The notes under the pieces were generated by a model. That model made no database searches. It had not been told where the DNA came from and saw only the letters and a program-made list of their open reading frames with translations. DNA of 64,000 nucleotides. Origin: Methanomicrobiales archaeon. GTDB taxonomy: Archaea; Halobacteriota; Methanomicrobia; Methanomicrobiales; Methanospirillaceae. This document shows positions 35,267 to 45,168 of the stretch, piece after piece (within the stretch, counting starts at the first letter, position 1; every line of letters starts with the position of its first letter). The position numbers were made by a program, and so were the translations under genes. The stretch covers positions 31,106 through 95,105 of the forward strand of contig JALHCK010000012.1 of NCBI GenBank assembly GCA_022841205.1, in the 5' to 3' direction.

Positions 35267-35362
35267 TGGTCGAAAGAACGGATTGAAGAGTTGCAGGTGC
35301 TGGAATTGCTTGTCCTTCTATAACAGAAATTCTATTATAGACTGGATGAAACACAAAATGCT

Positions 35363-36325
35363 ATGGATTCTGCTTTTTTCAGGCAGTGGAGAACAATACA
35401 GGAATTATGGAAAAATCCACTTTATAAAAACTCATTTTTCATTGCACTCGGAAGGTTTGCCGATGTCGGCTTCGGTTTTTTCTTCTGGACCGTAGCTGCC
35501 CGGCTCTATTCCGTTGCCGATGTGGGCGTTGCCACCGCACTCATCTCGTCACTCGGCCTCGTGATGGCGTTTTCCCGCCTTGGTTTTGACATCGCGATCA
35601 TCAGGTTCATGCCCGGGCATGACCGGAGTGCAGTATTTTCCTCGTGCCTCTGGATCACGGCGATCGCCTCCATTGCTGTGAGTATCGGGTATTTATTCAT
35701 TGTTCAGTTCATCTCGCCCGAGATTACTTTCATCCGGGATTATGCCATCCTTTTCATCGTCTTCTCGCTCGTCAACTCCATCACCTCGACCACAGGGAAT
35801 GCCTTCCTTTCCTTCCGAAGAGCTGATTACAGGTTCGTGCAGAACCTGCTCCAGGGTTCCCGAATCCTTCTGCTGTTTCCCCTGGTATCCCTGGGAAGCA
35901 TTGGCATTTTCTCTGCGGTCGGCATCGCCATTGGTATTGCTGCGCTTTTTGCCTTTGTCCTTATTTTCCGCTTTGTCACCATCTCTCCAGGCATCGATCG
36001 GGAATTTGCAAAAGAGACGTTCAGATTTTCATCGCTGAACTATGTGGCATCGCTCCTCCAGGGCCACGATGCCCGCATTATCGACAACCTCTCATCAGGT
36101 AGAATTGAAAATATCTCTCACATCCTTGATGCAAAAAAAGTGACATTTGCCGAGGGGAGCATCACAGACCGCGCTTCTCAATCACACGGTCAACATCACC
36201 GGGACCCTGAACGTCCTCCTTGCAGCCCGCGATGCCGGAGTGAGGAAAGTTGTAGGATCGGGTTTTCGTTTTTACAGCAAATTCCTTACACTACCCCAAG
36301 ACACTTCAGCAGCTATGATTCTTAA
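35363..36325 (+). pseudogene. Flippase gene truncated and fused to an epimerase fragment
   Basis: Residues 1-232 are the N-terminal half of an oligosaccharide flippase (Wzx/RfbX type), starting MDSAFFRQWRTIQELWKNPL, with about six hydrophobic segments. At VASLLQ (about 36053-36060) the frame enters the copied epimerase segment and reads [20 protein letters not shown] and so on to a stop at 36326. The C-terminal half of the transporter is lost. Full-length relatives have about 480 residues. A truncated product is unlikely to work; the intact flippase at 36368 could replace it. Confidence 0.82.
36053..36253. repeat. 201-bp epimerase segment, copy inserted in flippase
   Basis: Copy of 34486-34677. 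The left junction is at CTCCTCCA, also found in the source, so the flippase and epimerase share a short microhomology. The right end stops abruptly after GAAAGTTGT. Confidence 0.9.
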
Positions 36326-36367
36326 CAAGTTTATTGCAAAGGAATAGCGTAAACTACATTGAAATCA

Positions 36368-37906
36368 ATGAGCATGATCAGCTCGAGGGAACAGCTCCCT
36401 CGTAATCTAGCTGGAAATATTGCATACTTCCTTGTTAATCTCGTCATTGGATTGCTTCTAGTTCCTTACTTTATTTCCACTCTCGGTGTTGCAGCGTACG
36501 GAATCATACCGCTTGCAACATCGTTGAATGGATATGTTGGTCTCGTAACAGAATCTCTCAACACTGCTGTATCCCGATTTCTGACAGTGGATCTCCAGCG
36601 AGAGGATTATGCAATCGCAAATAAGACATTCAATACAGCTTTCTTCGGCATCTCCGGAATCATAATTCTCATGGTGCCGGTTGTTATTCTCATCTCCCTG
36701 TATGCCCCTGTTATTTTCGATGTACCGGTAGGGCAGGAGAGTGGGGCAATTTATCTTTTTCTTGGTGCCAGCAGTGCATTCCTTATTCGTTCATGGTCAG
36801 GTAATTTTACAGTATCTCTCTTCGCCTATAACCGTCTTGACCTCCTGAACCTGGTTAATGTCGTTAATGTCGTGGTTCAGGTCATTTTGATTGTTTCTTT
36901 TTTCTCACTCCTTGGTCCGTCTCTTGCCTTTGTCGGGCTGGCGTTTCTCATCGGTGCGATTACAGCGTCCGCCATTGCGATCCTTCTCTCCCGCAGGATT
37001 AATCCCCATCTAAAAATTGGTATCGCTGATTTCGATCGTTCACGAATGCGAGACCTCACGGGTATGGGTTGGTGGGTGATTGTAAACCAGGTCGGGAGTT
37101 TACTATTCCTAAGCATTGACCTCATCGTGGTCAACCTGATATTCGGCGCAACCATGGGCGGTGAATATGCAATTGCGCTGCAATGGGTTGTTTTACTCCG
37201 GGCAATAGCGGGAACCCTGTCCGGGTTGTTGACACCAATCGTGCTAACATATTATGCAAAAGAGCAGACCGAAACCCTCATACGGGTTTCCCGAAGTGCG
37301 GTCAAGCTGATGGGTCTCTCCATGGCACTCCCCATCGGTCTTGTCTGCGGTTTCGCCCCGGCACTGTTGACTGTCTGGGTGGGAAGTGAATTTTCCTCCC
37401 TTGCTCTACTTATGATAGTGCTTATCGGGCACCTCGCCATCAACCTTGCCGTCCTGCCGCTCTTCTCGATTAATGTTGCCTATAACCGCGTTAAAATTCC
37501 TGGAGTTCTGACACTGTTCATGGGTATTGGCAACTTCCTTCTCGCGATTATTCTCTCGCTTTATACCGGACTAGGCTATTATGGTGTTGCAGTTGCAGCA
37601 GCTATTGTCCTTACATTGAAGAACGCTCTTTTCACGCCGTGGTATGCTACTAAAGTTATGGGAGTGTCAGCACACACCTTTTCCCGTGCCATGCTGCCCG
37701 GTGTTGTTGCAACGATCGTTGTCGGAATTTGTGGAGCGGTCATCTCCCTGATCTTTTCAATGGCAAGTTTCGTATCGCTGGTTTTTGCGGGAGGGGCTAT
37801 TGCCGTGATCTACCTGGCAATCACCTGGCTTATAGGGCTTGACGAATTTGAACGTGGCCTCTTCTCATCCTATTTGCCCACAACTGTGAGGAGGTTTGTT
37901 GAATGA
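36368..37906 (+). CDS. Polysaccharide flippase, Wzx type
   Basis: A 512-residue polytopic membrane protein with twelve to fourteen hydrophobic segments, of the MATE/Wzx-like polysaccharide-transport superfamily. It flips lipid-linked oligosaccharide units to the outside. The N-terminal stretch PRNLAGNIAYFLVNLVIGLL is typical. Base composition is more AT-rich than the core genes. Its stop overlaps the next ATG. Start: ATG at 36368; a TTG at 36359 is less likely. Confidence 0.88.
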   Translation: MSMISSREQLPRNLAGNIAYFLVNLVIGLLLVPYFISTLGVAAYGIIPLATSLNGYVGLVTESLNTAVSRFLTVDLQREDYAIANKTFNTAFFGISGIIILMVPVVILISLYAPVIFDVPVGQESGAIYLFLGASSAFLIRSWSGNFTVSLFAYNRLDLLNLVNVVNVVVQVILIVSFFSLLGPSLAFVGLAFLIGAITASAIAILLSRRINPHLKIGIADFDRSRMRDLTGMGWWVIVNQVGSLLFLSIDLIVVNLIFGATMGGEYAIALQWVVLLRAIAGTLSGLLTPIVLTYYAKEQTETLIRVSRSAVKLMGLSMALPIGLVCGFAPALLTVWVGSEFSSLALLMIVLIGHLAINLAVLPLFSINVAYNRVKIPGVLTLFMGIGNFLLAIILSLYTGLGYYGVAVAAAIVLTLKNALFTPWYATKVMGVSAHTFSRAMLPGVVATIVVGICGAVISLIFSMASFVSLVFAGGAIAVIYLAITWLIGLDEFERGLFSSYLPTTVRRFVE

Positions 37907-39273
37907 GGCCTGTCATCCTCTCATCTGTTGTTGATCGCAACCTATGTATCGGCTGTGGCCTCTGTGCCGCTCTCTGTCCGCAGAATATCCTTACAATGCA
38001 ATGGAACCGCTACGGGGAGTACAACCCGACAGAAGCGTCGCCCTGCACAACCGAGTGCGGTCTCTGCACAAAAGTCTGCCCCTTTACTGATTCGGGTGAG
38101 AACGAGGATACGATCGGGGAACGTCTCTATGGAAAAATCCCCGGGATCCGGCACCTTCCCGAGACCGGTTATTACCTCGCCTCGTACGTCGGTTACTCAG
38201 AAAAACACCGGCCAACCAGTGCTTCAGGAGGGATCGCAACCTGGCTCCTGGAGGCGTTGCTTGCCGAAGGCATCGTTGACCATGTCATCTGCGTCGCCCC
38301 CACTGGCGATCCGGAGAGGTTGTTTTCATTCCGGGTCTTTGATATCCCGGAGGACGTGCGGACCGGGGCCGGTTCGGCCTATTATCCTGTAGAGATGTCA
38401 GGTGTTATCAGGCACGTTCTCGCTCATAGCGGGCGGTATGCCATAACAGGCCTGCCCTGCTTCGTCAAGGCTGTCAGGCTTGCCCAGAAGAAGAATCCAA
38501 AATTACGGGAGCGGATTGTATTTACCGTGGGACTGGTCTGCGGCCAGATGAAGAGCAGGCACTTCACCGAGTATGTTGCATCAATAGCTGGTGCCGGAGG
38601 AAAGGTTATGGGTGTGCGTTATCGTGGGAAGAGCCCGGACCGGTCGGCGAGTAATTTTTATTATTCATTCTTAGCTGAAAATGGTGAAGAGAAACAGATT
38701 TTCTGGAACGAAGGAATTTCCGAGGCCTGGACGAACCGGTGGTTCACACCAAATGCCTGCAACTATTGCGATGACGTGTTTGCCGAGTGTGCCGATGTGA
38801 CGTGTATGGATGCCTGGCTGCCGGAGTATTCGCGGGATAGCAGAGGGGCAAATCTCGTTCTGGTTCGTTCATCAGATATGAGGGAAGTAATTGAGGGGGG
38901 GCAGGGGATTAATCTCAAACCTGTCCCGATTGAGAAACTGGTGCAGAGTCAGGCCGGTGTTGTTGCGATCAAGAGACGGCAGCTTTGGCACCGTCTGTGT
39001 CGAGATAGAGAGAAGGGATTAAAACCGCTGAAAAAACGAGTGAAGCCAGAGAAGTCAAAGAACCCCTTACTGTGCAAAGAGGTCGCCTTAAAGGAACAGA
39101 TGCAGAGGATCAGTAAAGAGTGCTGGATCACGTGCGAAGCGGAGAAAGATTGTTTTCGCCAGGTGATGCATCCACATCTCGTACGACTTCAGAGAAGCCT
39201 GATTATCTCAAGAATTATTGTCCTCCCACTCCGAATAATCAGAAAGGCAATTCCGGGAAAACGCGATGAGTGA
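37903..39273 (+). CDS. FrhB/FdhB-type iron-sulfur protein of polysaccharide loci
   Basis: A 456-residue protein with an N-terminal 2x[4Fe-4S] region (CIGCGLCAALCPQN and CTTECGLCTKVCPF) and the FrhB_FdhB N- and C-terminal domains (TSASGGIATWLLEALLAEG and GLPCFVKAVRLAQ; CNYCDDVFAECADVTCMDAW). Such F420-dehydrogenase-beta-like proteins often pair with pyruvyl transferases in polysaccharide clusters, where their redox role is unknown. It overlaps the flippase and the pyruvyl transferase genes, so the three are co-translated. Confidence 0.85.
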   Translation: MRPVILSSVVDRNLCIGCGLCAALCPQNILTMQWNRYGEYNPTEASPCTTECGLCTKVCPFTDSGENEDTIGERLYGKIPGIRHLPETGYYLASYVGYSEKHRPTSASGGIATWLLEALLAEGIVDHVICVAPTGDPERLFSFRVFDIPEDVRTGAGSAYYPVEMSGVIRHVLAHSGRYAITGLPCFVKAVRLAQKKNPKLRERIVFTVGLVCGQMKSRHFTEYVASIAGAGGKVMGVRYRGKSPDRSASNFYYSFLAENGEEKQIFWNEGISEAWTNRWFTPNACNYCDDVFAECADVTCMDAWLPEYSRDSRGANLVLVRSSDMREVIEGGQGINLKPVPIEKLVQSQAGVVAIKRRQLWHRLCRDREKGLKPLKKRVKPEKSKNPLLCKEVALKEQMQRISKECWITCEAEKDCFRQVMHPHLVRLQRSLIISRIIVLPLRIIRKAIPGKRDE

Positions 39274-40519
39274 AGATAACCCAATGTTTATCCTCGCTGG
39301 AAATGGGCCGTATGAGAACCGGGGCTGCGAGGCGATTGTAAGGGGGACGGTGAAGATCCTGCGGGAGTACTTTAAAGACCCGCGATTTATTTGTATTAGC
39401 CATTTTCAGTCTGATGAGCAGTTCAAAGACCAGCGCAATAATGAGACTGACAGGACAATTACCCACCTGGTTTCGCGTAGACTCAGTAAAAAGAAGGTTG
39501 TCCGTAGATTCTGGAGACCGGAAACCTGGAAGGGCGTCTTTTACTATTACCTCAACAAAAATGCATTCTTTTCCTGGACCTATGCCGATATGCTCCCATA
39601 CATGAATGAAGTCGTTGCTGTGCTATCAGTTGGTGGGGATAACTATTCACTTGATTATGGTGTGCCAACCCTGTTTACTGCCCTCGATGACCTTGTACTT
39701 AAACATCAGAAGCCAATTGTTCTCTGGGGGGCATCGGTCGGTCCCTTCAGCGCTTTACCCGATTATGAGCGATATATGACTGATCATCTCCGGGAGGTCA
39801 CCGGGGTCTTTGCGAGGGAGTCAGCTACAATAAAATACCTTGAGGAGATCGGGATCACCAGTAATGTTTATTCCGTTGCAGATCCGGCTTTTCTCATGGA
39901 GCCGGTAAAACCTGTAGGCTTCGAAGAGGAGATGTCCATCGAGGAGGGCGCAATCGGCCTGAACTTGAGCCCGCTGATGGCAAGGTATATTACTGGCGTC
40001 AATCTCGAAGGATGGATTAAGGTAGCCATGAAGATAATCTCGGAGGTAGCAGAGGTAACAGGGGTGCCGGTATACCTGATCCCTCATGTGACCAGCCCCC
40101 ATTCAGATGATTATACATTTATGCAGAAAACAATCTCCCGGTTTCAGGGAATAAACCACGATATTACGCTGATACCTCCTCATTACAACGCAGCAGAAAC
40201 AAAATGGATTATCAGCCAGATGACTTTATTTGCCGGGGCACGGACGCACTCAACGATCGCCGCTCTCTCATCGGGTGTCCCAACCCTGAGCTTTGCTTAT
40301 AGCATCAAGGCTCAGGGAATCAACCGGGATATCTTCGGCCATGCTGATTACTGCATGGAGCCCACCGATCTGGATGCCAGGGTGGTTGCCAGCCGGATAA
40401 CCTCCATGCTGGAGGAGAGCACTCTTATCAGGAGAGATCTGGGGGAAAGGATCCCAGGGGTCCGGAAGGCAGCACTAAAGGCTGGCATGGAACTGAAACA
40501 TCTCACCGGGGTGAACTGA
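39266..40519 (+). CDS. Polysaccharide pyruvyl transferase-family protein
   Basis: A 417-residue cytoplasmic enzyme of the CsaB/pyruvyl-transferase family, which adds pyruvate ketals to sugars or is a related glycosyltransferase-fold enzyme. Seen: MFILAGNGPYENRGCEAIVR at the start, the middle GGDNYSLDYG and LWGASVGPFS, and the C-terminal ARTHSTIAALSSGVPTLSFAYS, all family hallmarks. It overlaps the FrhB-type gene by 8 bases and precedes a GT2 gene by one base. Confidence 0.88.
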   Translation: MSEDNPMFILAGNGPYENRGCEAIVRGTVKILREYFKDPRFICISHFQSDEQFKDQRNNETDRTITHLVSRRLSKKKVVRRFWRPETWKGVFYYYLNKNAFFSWTYADMLPYMNEVVAVLSVGGDNYSLDYGVPTLFTALDDLVLKHQKPIVLWGASVGPFSALPDYERYMTDHLREVTGVFARESATIKYLEEIGITSNVYSVADPAFLMEPVKPVGFEEEMSIEEGAIGLNLSPLMARYITGVNLEGWIKVAMKIISEVAEVTGVPVYLIPHVTSPHSDDYTFMQKTISRFQGINHDITLIPPHYNAAETKWIISQMTLFAGARTHSTIAALSSGVPTLSFAYSIKAQGINRDIFGHADYCMEPTDLDARVVASRITSMLEESTLIRRDLGERIPGVRKAALKAGMELKHLTGVN

Positions 40520-40520
40520 T

Positions 40521-41486
40521 TTGTCAGATATACCGGCGGTCTCGGTCGTCATACCTCTCTACAACAAAGGCCCTTACATCGCCCGTGCCATAAACTCGGT
40601 CCTTGCCCAGACCTTCCAGGACTTTGAGTTGATCGTAGTTGACGACGGCTCCACTGATGATGGGGTGGAGGTTGTCAGAGGGTTTGATGATTCGAGGATC
40701 CAGCTGATCCAGCAGGAGAACCAGGGTGTGTCAGCAGCTAGGAACCGGGGAATCGAGGCGGCCCGGGCAGAGATGGTTGCGTTTCTGGATGCGGATGATG
40801 AGTGGTTGCCGGGGTTTTTGGAGACGATACTGCGGTTAAGGGCACTGTATCCTAATGCGGGGCTTTATGGTACAGCATATGAGGTATATTTCCCGGGTTC
40901 AATAGTGAAGAGAGTCTACCTTAAAGATGATGGGGACAGGCTTCTATCATCGTATTTTAGTGCCTTAGTTGGCTTTGGTTCTCCGATATTTAATTCATCG
41001 TCATTCGCTGCACCACGGGATATCCTTATGAAGGTAGGTGGGTACACTCTCGGTGTAAAATGGAACGAAGATGGCGCATTGTGGGGGAAGGTTGCACTTC
41101 ATTATCCCGTAGCCTACAGCCCGGATATTTGTTCAATATTCCACCAATATTCTGCAAATAATTCCACTGGAATCACAGAATATCTGGAAAACCCATTTCT
41201 CCAATATCTTTCTACTCTCTCCAGAGAGGAACTTTTAGGGCGGGAGGATGCAGAATATCTGAAAGAATATTGCGATTCATGCCGGCTTGCAACTATATCC
41301 CGTAATATATATTCTGGTCATGGTGCAATAGCAAAGCGGGAATTATCATCTGTGAATTCATCTCGATATACCCGTGAAAAATACAAACTATGGGTGATGT
41401 CATACATTCCAAAACTTGGGATTGGTTTTATACGCAAACACGCAAAAACGCTGTCTTATTTTAAATGGAAGATAATCCAGAAGTAG
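40521..41486 (+). CDS. GT2-family glycosyltransferase
   Basis: A 321-residue GT-A glycosyltransferase: VSVVIPLYNKGPYIARAINS at the N-terminus, VVDDGSTDDG, GVSAARNRGI and the DxD-type FLDADDEW. The starting codon is TTG at 40521 with GGTGA seven bases upstream, close behind the pyruvyl-transferase stop. It adds one sugar from a nucleotide-sugar donor to the surface glycan; the sugar is unknown. Its C-terminus has no membrane helix. Confidence 0.9.
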   Translation: MSDIPAVSVVIPLYNKGPYIARAINSVLAQTFQDFELIVVDDGSTDDGVEVVRGFDDSRIQLIQQENQGVSAARNRGIEAARAEMVAFLDADDEWLPGFLETILRLRALYPNAGLYGTAYEVYFPGSIVKRVYLKDDGDRLLSSYFSALVGFGSPIFNSSSFAAPRDILMKVGGYTLGVKWNEDGALWGKVALHYPVAYSPDICSIFHQYSANNSTGITEYLENPFLQYLSTLSREELLGREDAEYLKEYCDSCRLATISRNIYSGHGAIAKRELSSVNSSRYTREKYKLWVMSYIPKLGIGFIRKHAKTLSYFKWKIIQK

Positions 41487-41674
41487 TGCAAGAGCTACAA
41501 ACTAAATCTATACAAAGGATGAGAAGGCAAGACTCTTGTAACCTGTTATATGACCTTAGGACTTTTGGTTCCCAGGAGGTGGGTTGTTTATTTGTAAACA
41601 GCAGTTAAAATTCTCTTTTAAGCGTTGCCTTTGGAGAGGATTGCCCCATTGATATGACAATCCTATTGACAGGA

Positions 41675-43669
41675 TCAAACGTTCACATAATATATTTCTA
41701 CTTGGTTATTATCATAGACGGACTGGTGGTGTTGAGCGACATCATTAAGATATGGTGAACAATCAACCATTCTCATTTTGCCAAAGGTTCCCGTCAGTTT
41801 CAGGTTTGGGTTCTCCCAAATATAAGATCGGATATAACGAAGTTCACTCTCATCTTTGTTCATGAAATAGGTTATATTACCAGGATCCAACCGTAACATT
41901 TCAACAGTGGATAAACTTACTTTCGATATATGCGGGTCGACAGTAATGCGGTTATCTACACTAAAATCCTGACCCCAGGAAATCCCAGCAAGTTCAGAGA
42001 GCATTATTTCTGTTCTTGTTTCCATGCTTTTGGAATAGATAAGGTCATTTCGATTTATATACGGTGTCGTGATAAGGAAAAACACCATTACTATTACGAA
42101 AAAAGTTAAGATTACATGCGATGTTCGCTCCGGAGCTGTCCTATAAATGATAACCAAAGGTAATGCTGCGAATATAATGCATATTAATTGTAAAAATGGA
42201 AGAAAGCGATGGGGGATAAACAACTGATTTAGTCCCACAAATGTCCCGGGATAGATAATAATAAATAAAAGACCCATGGAGGAAAGCAAAGAGATCCTCT
42301 CATTGTTAAAATAATGTTTCAATACTAACAGAGCACCCACAAGAGCCAGGCAAAACAGCATACTGTATCCGAGATTATAGAGGAGGGAGTCAATGAAATC
42401 GAAATGAGAGAACAGATTCCCGTATACTGTTGCAGGTGGTTCTATAGATGATAAATACTCTTCGATCATACGCCGAATGGTACCCACTAATCGGGAAACC
42501 ATCTGCCCAAAAAAACCATTTTCATCGGTAGTTTTTTCGCCAATCAAACCCCAGAAAAATATCATATAGATGGAGAAAAATAATATGAAAAAATTATTGA
42601 GGTATGTGGGCTTATTAAACTGCTTTTTTGATGATTGGGATGCACTAGTACTGCGGAAATATTTGCTTGAGATCACCTTATCGCATGTATAATATCCTAA
42701 CAGAGCGAGGTAAACGGCGAAAACAGATAGTTGGTGGGTCCAAAATAACGCAACAACCATTAAAACAGCAATACCATAGAATGTTTTCCTTGTGTAATGC
42801 AGGCAAAATAGCAGGACCAAAAAATAAACCATAACTAAAAGAGAGGTGTTGATGTTGGAGGTGGTCCCTATAAAAATCAGGTCTCCCAGACTTACAAAAA
42901 CAGATGCAATAAGGCCTATTCGAGGGCTAAACAGATTTTTACCGATAACATATACTAAGAAAGTGACCGCGACAAGTACTGCAGACGCAAGGATAAATAA
43001 AGAATGCGCCATGCCAACATCGAATATTGCCATATGGATGGCCTCGTAAATATGCCACAAGGGTGTTAAGGCATATTTACCAGCAACCTCAGGCGAGGGA
43101 ATGTACCCGAAATCAAAGATGTGTTTTGCCCAAATAAGATGTAAATGAGTGTCAGATCCTGGGATAACAGGAAATGCAAAAAAACGGCCGGCCCTAAAAG
43201 TTAATGAGAGTAAGATAACTTTAGAGAAGTAAAAGACAACATTCCAGGGCTTGAACTCGATGAGCAAAGCCTGAGCGATCAAGATCGTGAAGGCAACAGA
43301 AACACAGAGAAAATAATACCATGGTCGGAAATAAAGAATATCATATAGTATTACCAGAGAAGTGCTGTAGAGCACCCAGAAGCACACATCAAGGATGAGG
43401 TTGAGGTTAACCCCTGGTTGCTGGATCTTTAAGTAATCCATCTGAAGTCCATGATTTTTTGATACTTTCCGAACGAGTGCATACACTATGGGAGCACACA
43501 ATAACGCGAACCCAAGTCCATACTGGCCGATGCCAGCAATATATGAAAGCGCAACGATAGCGGTGCCGCCGAGTAACAACAATATTGATAGGATCGAATC
43601 CAAGCGGTCTGTGAGCAACTCAGGAAGATACCATGATGTAACGCCACGTTGCGCTTTCATATCTTTCAT
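41675..43669 (-). CDS. Large GT-C-like membrane glycosyltransferase
   Basis: A 664-residue protein with about fourteen hydrophobic segments. Between early segments is FPVIPGSDTHLHLIWAKHIF, an acidic/His loop like the catalytic EL1 loop of GT-C enzymes (Asp-x-His type), and a soluble domain ends the chain. It probably uses a lipid-linked sugar donor to modify surface polysaccharide or protein. It is AT-rich relative to core genes and transcribed against the flippase operon. No relative can be named with certainty. Confidence 0.7.
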   Translation of the reverse strand: MKDMKAQRGVTSWYLPELLTDRLDSILSILLLLGGTAIVALSYIAGIGQYGLGFALLCAPIVYALVRKVSKNHGLQMDYLKIQQPGVNLNLILDVCFWVLYSTSLVILYDILYFRPWYYFLCVSVAFTILIAQALLIEFKPWNVVFYFSKVILLSLTFRAGRFFAFPVIPGSDTHLHLIWAKHIFDFGYIPSPEVAGKYALTPLWHIYEAIHMAIFDVGMAHSLFILASAVLVAVTFLVYVIGKNLFSPRIGLIASVFVSLGDLIFIGTTSNINTSLLVMVYFLVLLFCLHYTRKTFYGIAVLMVVALFWTHQLSVFAVYLALLGYYTCDKVISSKYFRSTSASQSSKKQFNKPTYLNNFFILFFSIYMIFFWGLIGEKTTDENGFFGQMVSRLVGTIRRMIEEYLSSIEPPATVYGNLFSHFDFIDSLLYNLGYSMLFCLALVGALLVLKHYFNNERISLLSSMGLLFIIIYPGTFVGLNQLFIPHRFLPFLQLICIIFAALPLVIIYRTAPERTSHVILTFFVIVMVFFLITTPYINRNDLIYSKSMETRTEIMLSELAGISWGQDFSVDNRITVDPHISKVSLSTVEMLRLDPGNITYFMNKDESELRYIRSYIWENPNLKLTGTFGKMRMVDCSPYLNDVAQHHQSVYDNNQVEIYYVNV

Positions 43670-43807
43670 ATTTAATCACAAATTTTAAGACTTTGAATAG
43701 CAGGTAAAACGAAAACCATAATTCTTGACATGAGCAAATACTGGCTGCCAGTGTATCGGTGTTAAGTAAGGGGAAGTTCTGCTATGCACATGAAGGACCA
43801 TATTGCC

Positions 43808-43969
43808 CTAATAATTGTGATCGAGAATCCATATTAACGCATCATCACCGATCCTGTACTGCACATGGAACCGCTTAAATTTCTCCTTCCGCACGAGATT
43901 CATTATGTATGTCTTGACCCCGCCGCCGTCGCTGTTTTTCCAGCAATTTGTGATAAGCGCAATTTTCAT
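43808..43969 (-). pseudogene. Truncated N-terminus of a GT4 glycosyltransferase
   Basis: A 53-codon ORF, MKIALITNCWKNSDGGGVKT, then a different tail ending in WILDHNY. The start is typical of a GT4 N-terminus with the GGxxT loop, but the gene stops after one strand-helix unit. Its ATG overlaps the stop of the upstream GT4 gene (ATGA). It is likely the remains of a once-complete gene at the end of the operon. Confidence 0.55.
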
Positions 43970-45150
43970 TTTAACACCCGCTCGTATACGCCCACAATCT
44001 CCCTCGCAACATTCTCCCACGTATACCGCTTTGCATACCTGAGGATCGCCTCCCTGTCCCACTCCCGATCCAGTGCCACCAGGATCTTCTCCGCCAAGTC
44101 TTTAGAGTCGGCGGGCTCGACCAGCAGGCCGTATTGGTCGGAGTTGATAATCTCTGGCACGCCGCCAACCTTTGTCCCCACGAAGGGCTTCCCGCAACCG
44201 AGGGCCTCGAACATGACCGTCGGGTTGCCTTCGTTGAGACTCGGAAGAACAAAGAGATTGCAGGCGTTCATCCAGAGTGGCAGGATATCACTCGGCACAG
44301 ATCCTAGCAATCTCACCTTCCCAATCAAGCCCAAACGGTCGATCTGCCCTTGCAAGCTCCCCTTCTCTGGCCCTGCCCCACCGATAAAGCAAATCACCCC
44401 GCCCCGCTGGCTGCAGACCTGCTCCATCGTATCAATTAGATAATTAAAGCCCTTTCGCTTGATCAATCCACCCAGCGTGAAAACGATTTTCACATCCCCT
44501 GGCAGGCCAAGTCGCTCCCTCGCAACAACTGTATCGATGGGGTGAAAGTCGGGGGAGAACCCGTTGGGTATACAATACACCTGCTCATTGAATCGCTTCA
44601 GAGCCGGGACATCCTTTTTGTTTACCCTTATGAGGGCATCGGCGCCAGACCAGGCGGCATTTATGAAGGGGTGATCCATCCCGACCTCCTGGTCAAACCA
44701 ATCCCCGTTCTCGTGGATAGTGGTGACAACTGGTTTTTTGTATTTCTCCTTCAGCTTGGCACCGATATATCCGGATGGCCAGGTGAAGTGGGCATGGATG
44801 ATATCAAAGTTAAGGCGGTGCTTTTCGATGCACCTCTCCACCACCTGCAGCCGGTTGTCGATTAGGATTTTACTAAGCCAGAAGATTGGGATATAGATGC
44901 ACCGGGGATAGTACACCCTTACATTGTCGTGTGTGTAGTCCTTGCAGAGTTTATCTTTCTTGAGATACCCAAAAGACAGATACACGGGCGCAATGACTAT
45001 GACTTTTTTGAAATGATGTTTTAACTCAGCAACCTGATTTTTGACGAATGTCTCGGCTATAAAAGATTCATCCTTATTAGGGTAAGAGGGAGTGAGAATG
45101 AGGAGGGTCTTACCCTTCAGGCTCACGAATGAACTGTCTTGCATATTCAC
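43966..45150 (-). CDS. GT4-family glycosyltransferase
   Basis: A 394-residue GT-B enzyme. The N-terminal domain starts near TLLILTPSYPNKDESFIAET; the C-terminal domain has VKIVFTLGGLIKRKGFNYLI and the E-x7-E motif NEGNPTVMFEALGCGKPFVG, followed by GGVPEIINS. It transfers a sugar with retention from a nucleotide donor. It lies near the end of a minus-strand operon that begins at 51733. The 3' end overlaps a truncated GT fragment. Confidence 0.9.
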   Translation of the reverse strand: MNMQDSSFVSLKGKTLLILTPSYPNKDESFIAETFVKNQVAELKHHFKKVIVIAPVYLSFGYLKKDKLCKDYTHDNVRVYYPRCIYIPIFWLSKILIDNRLQVVERCIEKHRLNFDIIHAHFTWPSGYIGAKLKEKYKKPVVTTIHENGDWFDQEVGMDHPFINAAWSGADALIRVNKKDVPALKRFNEQVYCIPNGFSPDFHPIDTVVARERLGLPGDVKIVFTLGGLIKRKGFNYLIDTMEQVCSQRGGVICFIGGAGPEKGSLQGQIDRLGLIGKVRLLGSVPSDILPLWMNACNLFVLPSLNEGNPTVMFEALGCGKPFVGTKVGGVPEIINSDQYGLLVEPADSKDLAEKILVALDREWDREAILRYAKRYTWENVAREIVGVYERVLK

Positions 45151-45168
45151 CGTCCCACTCCTCTACAC

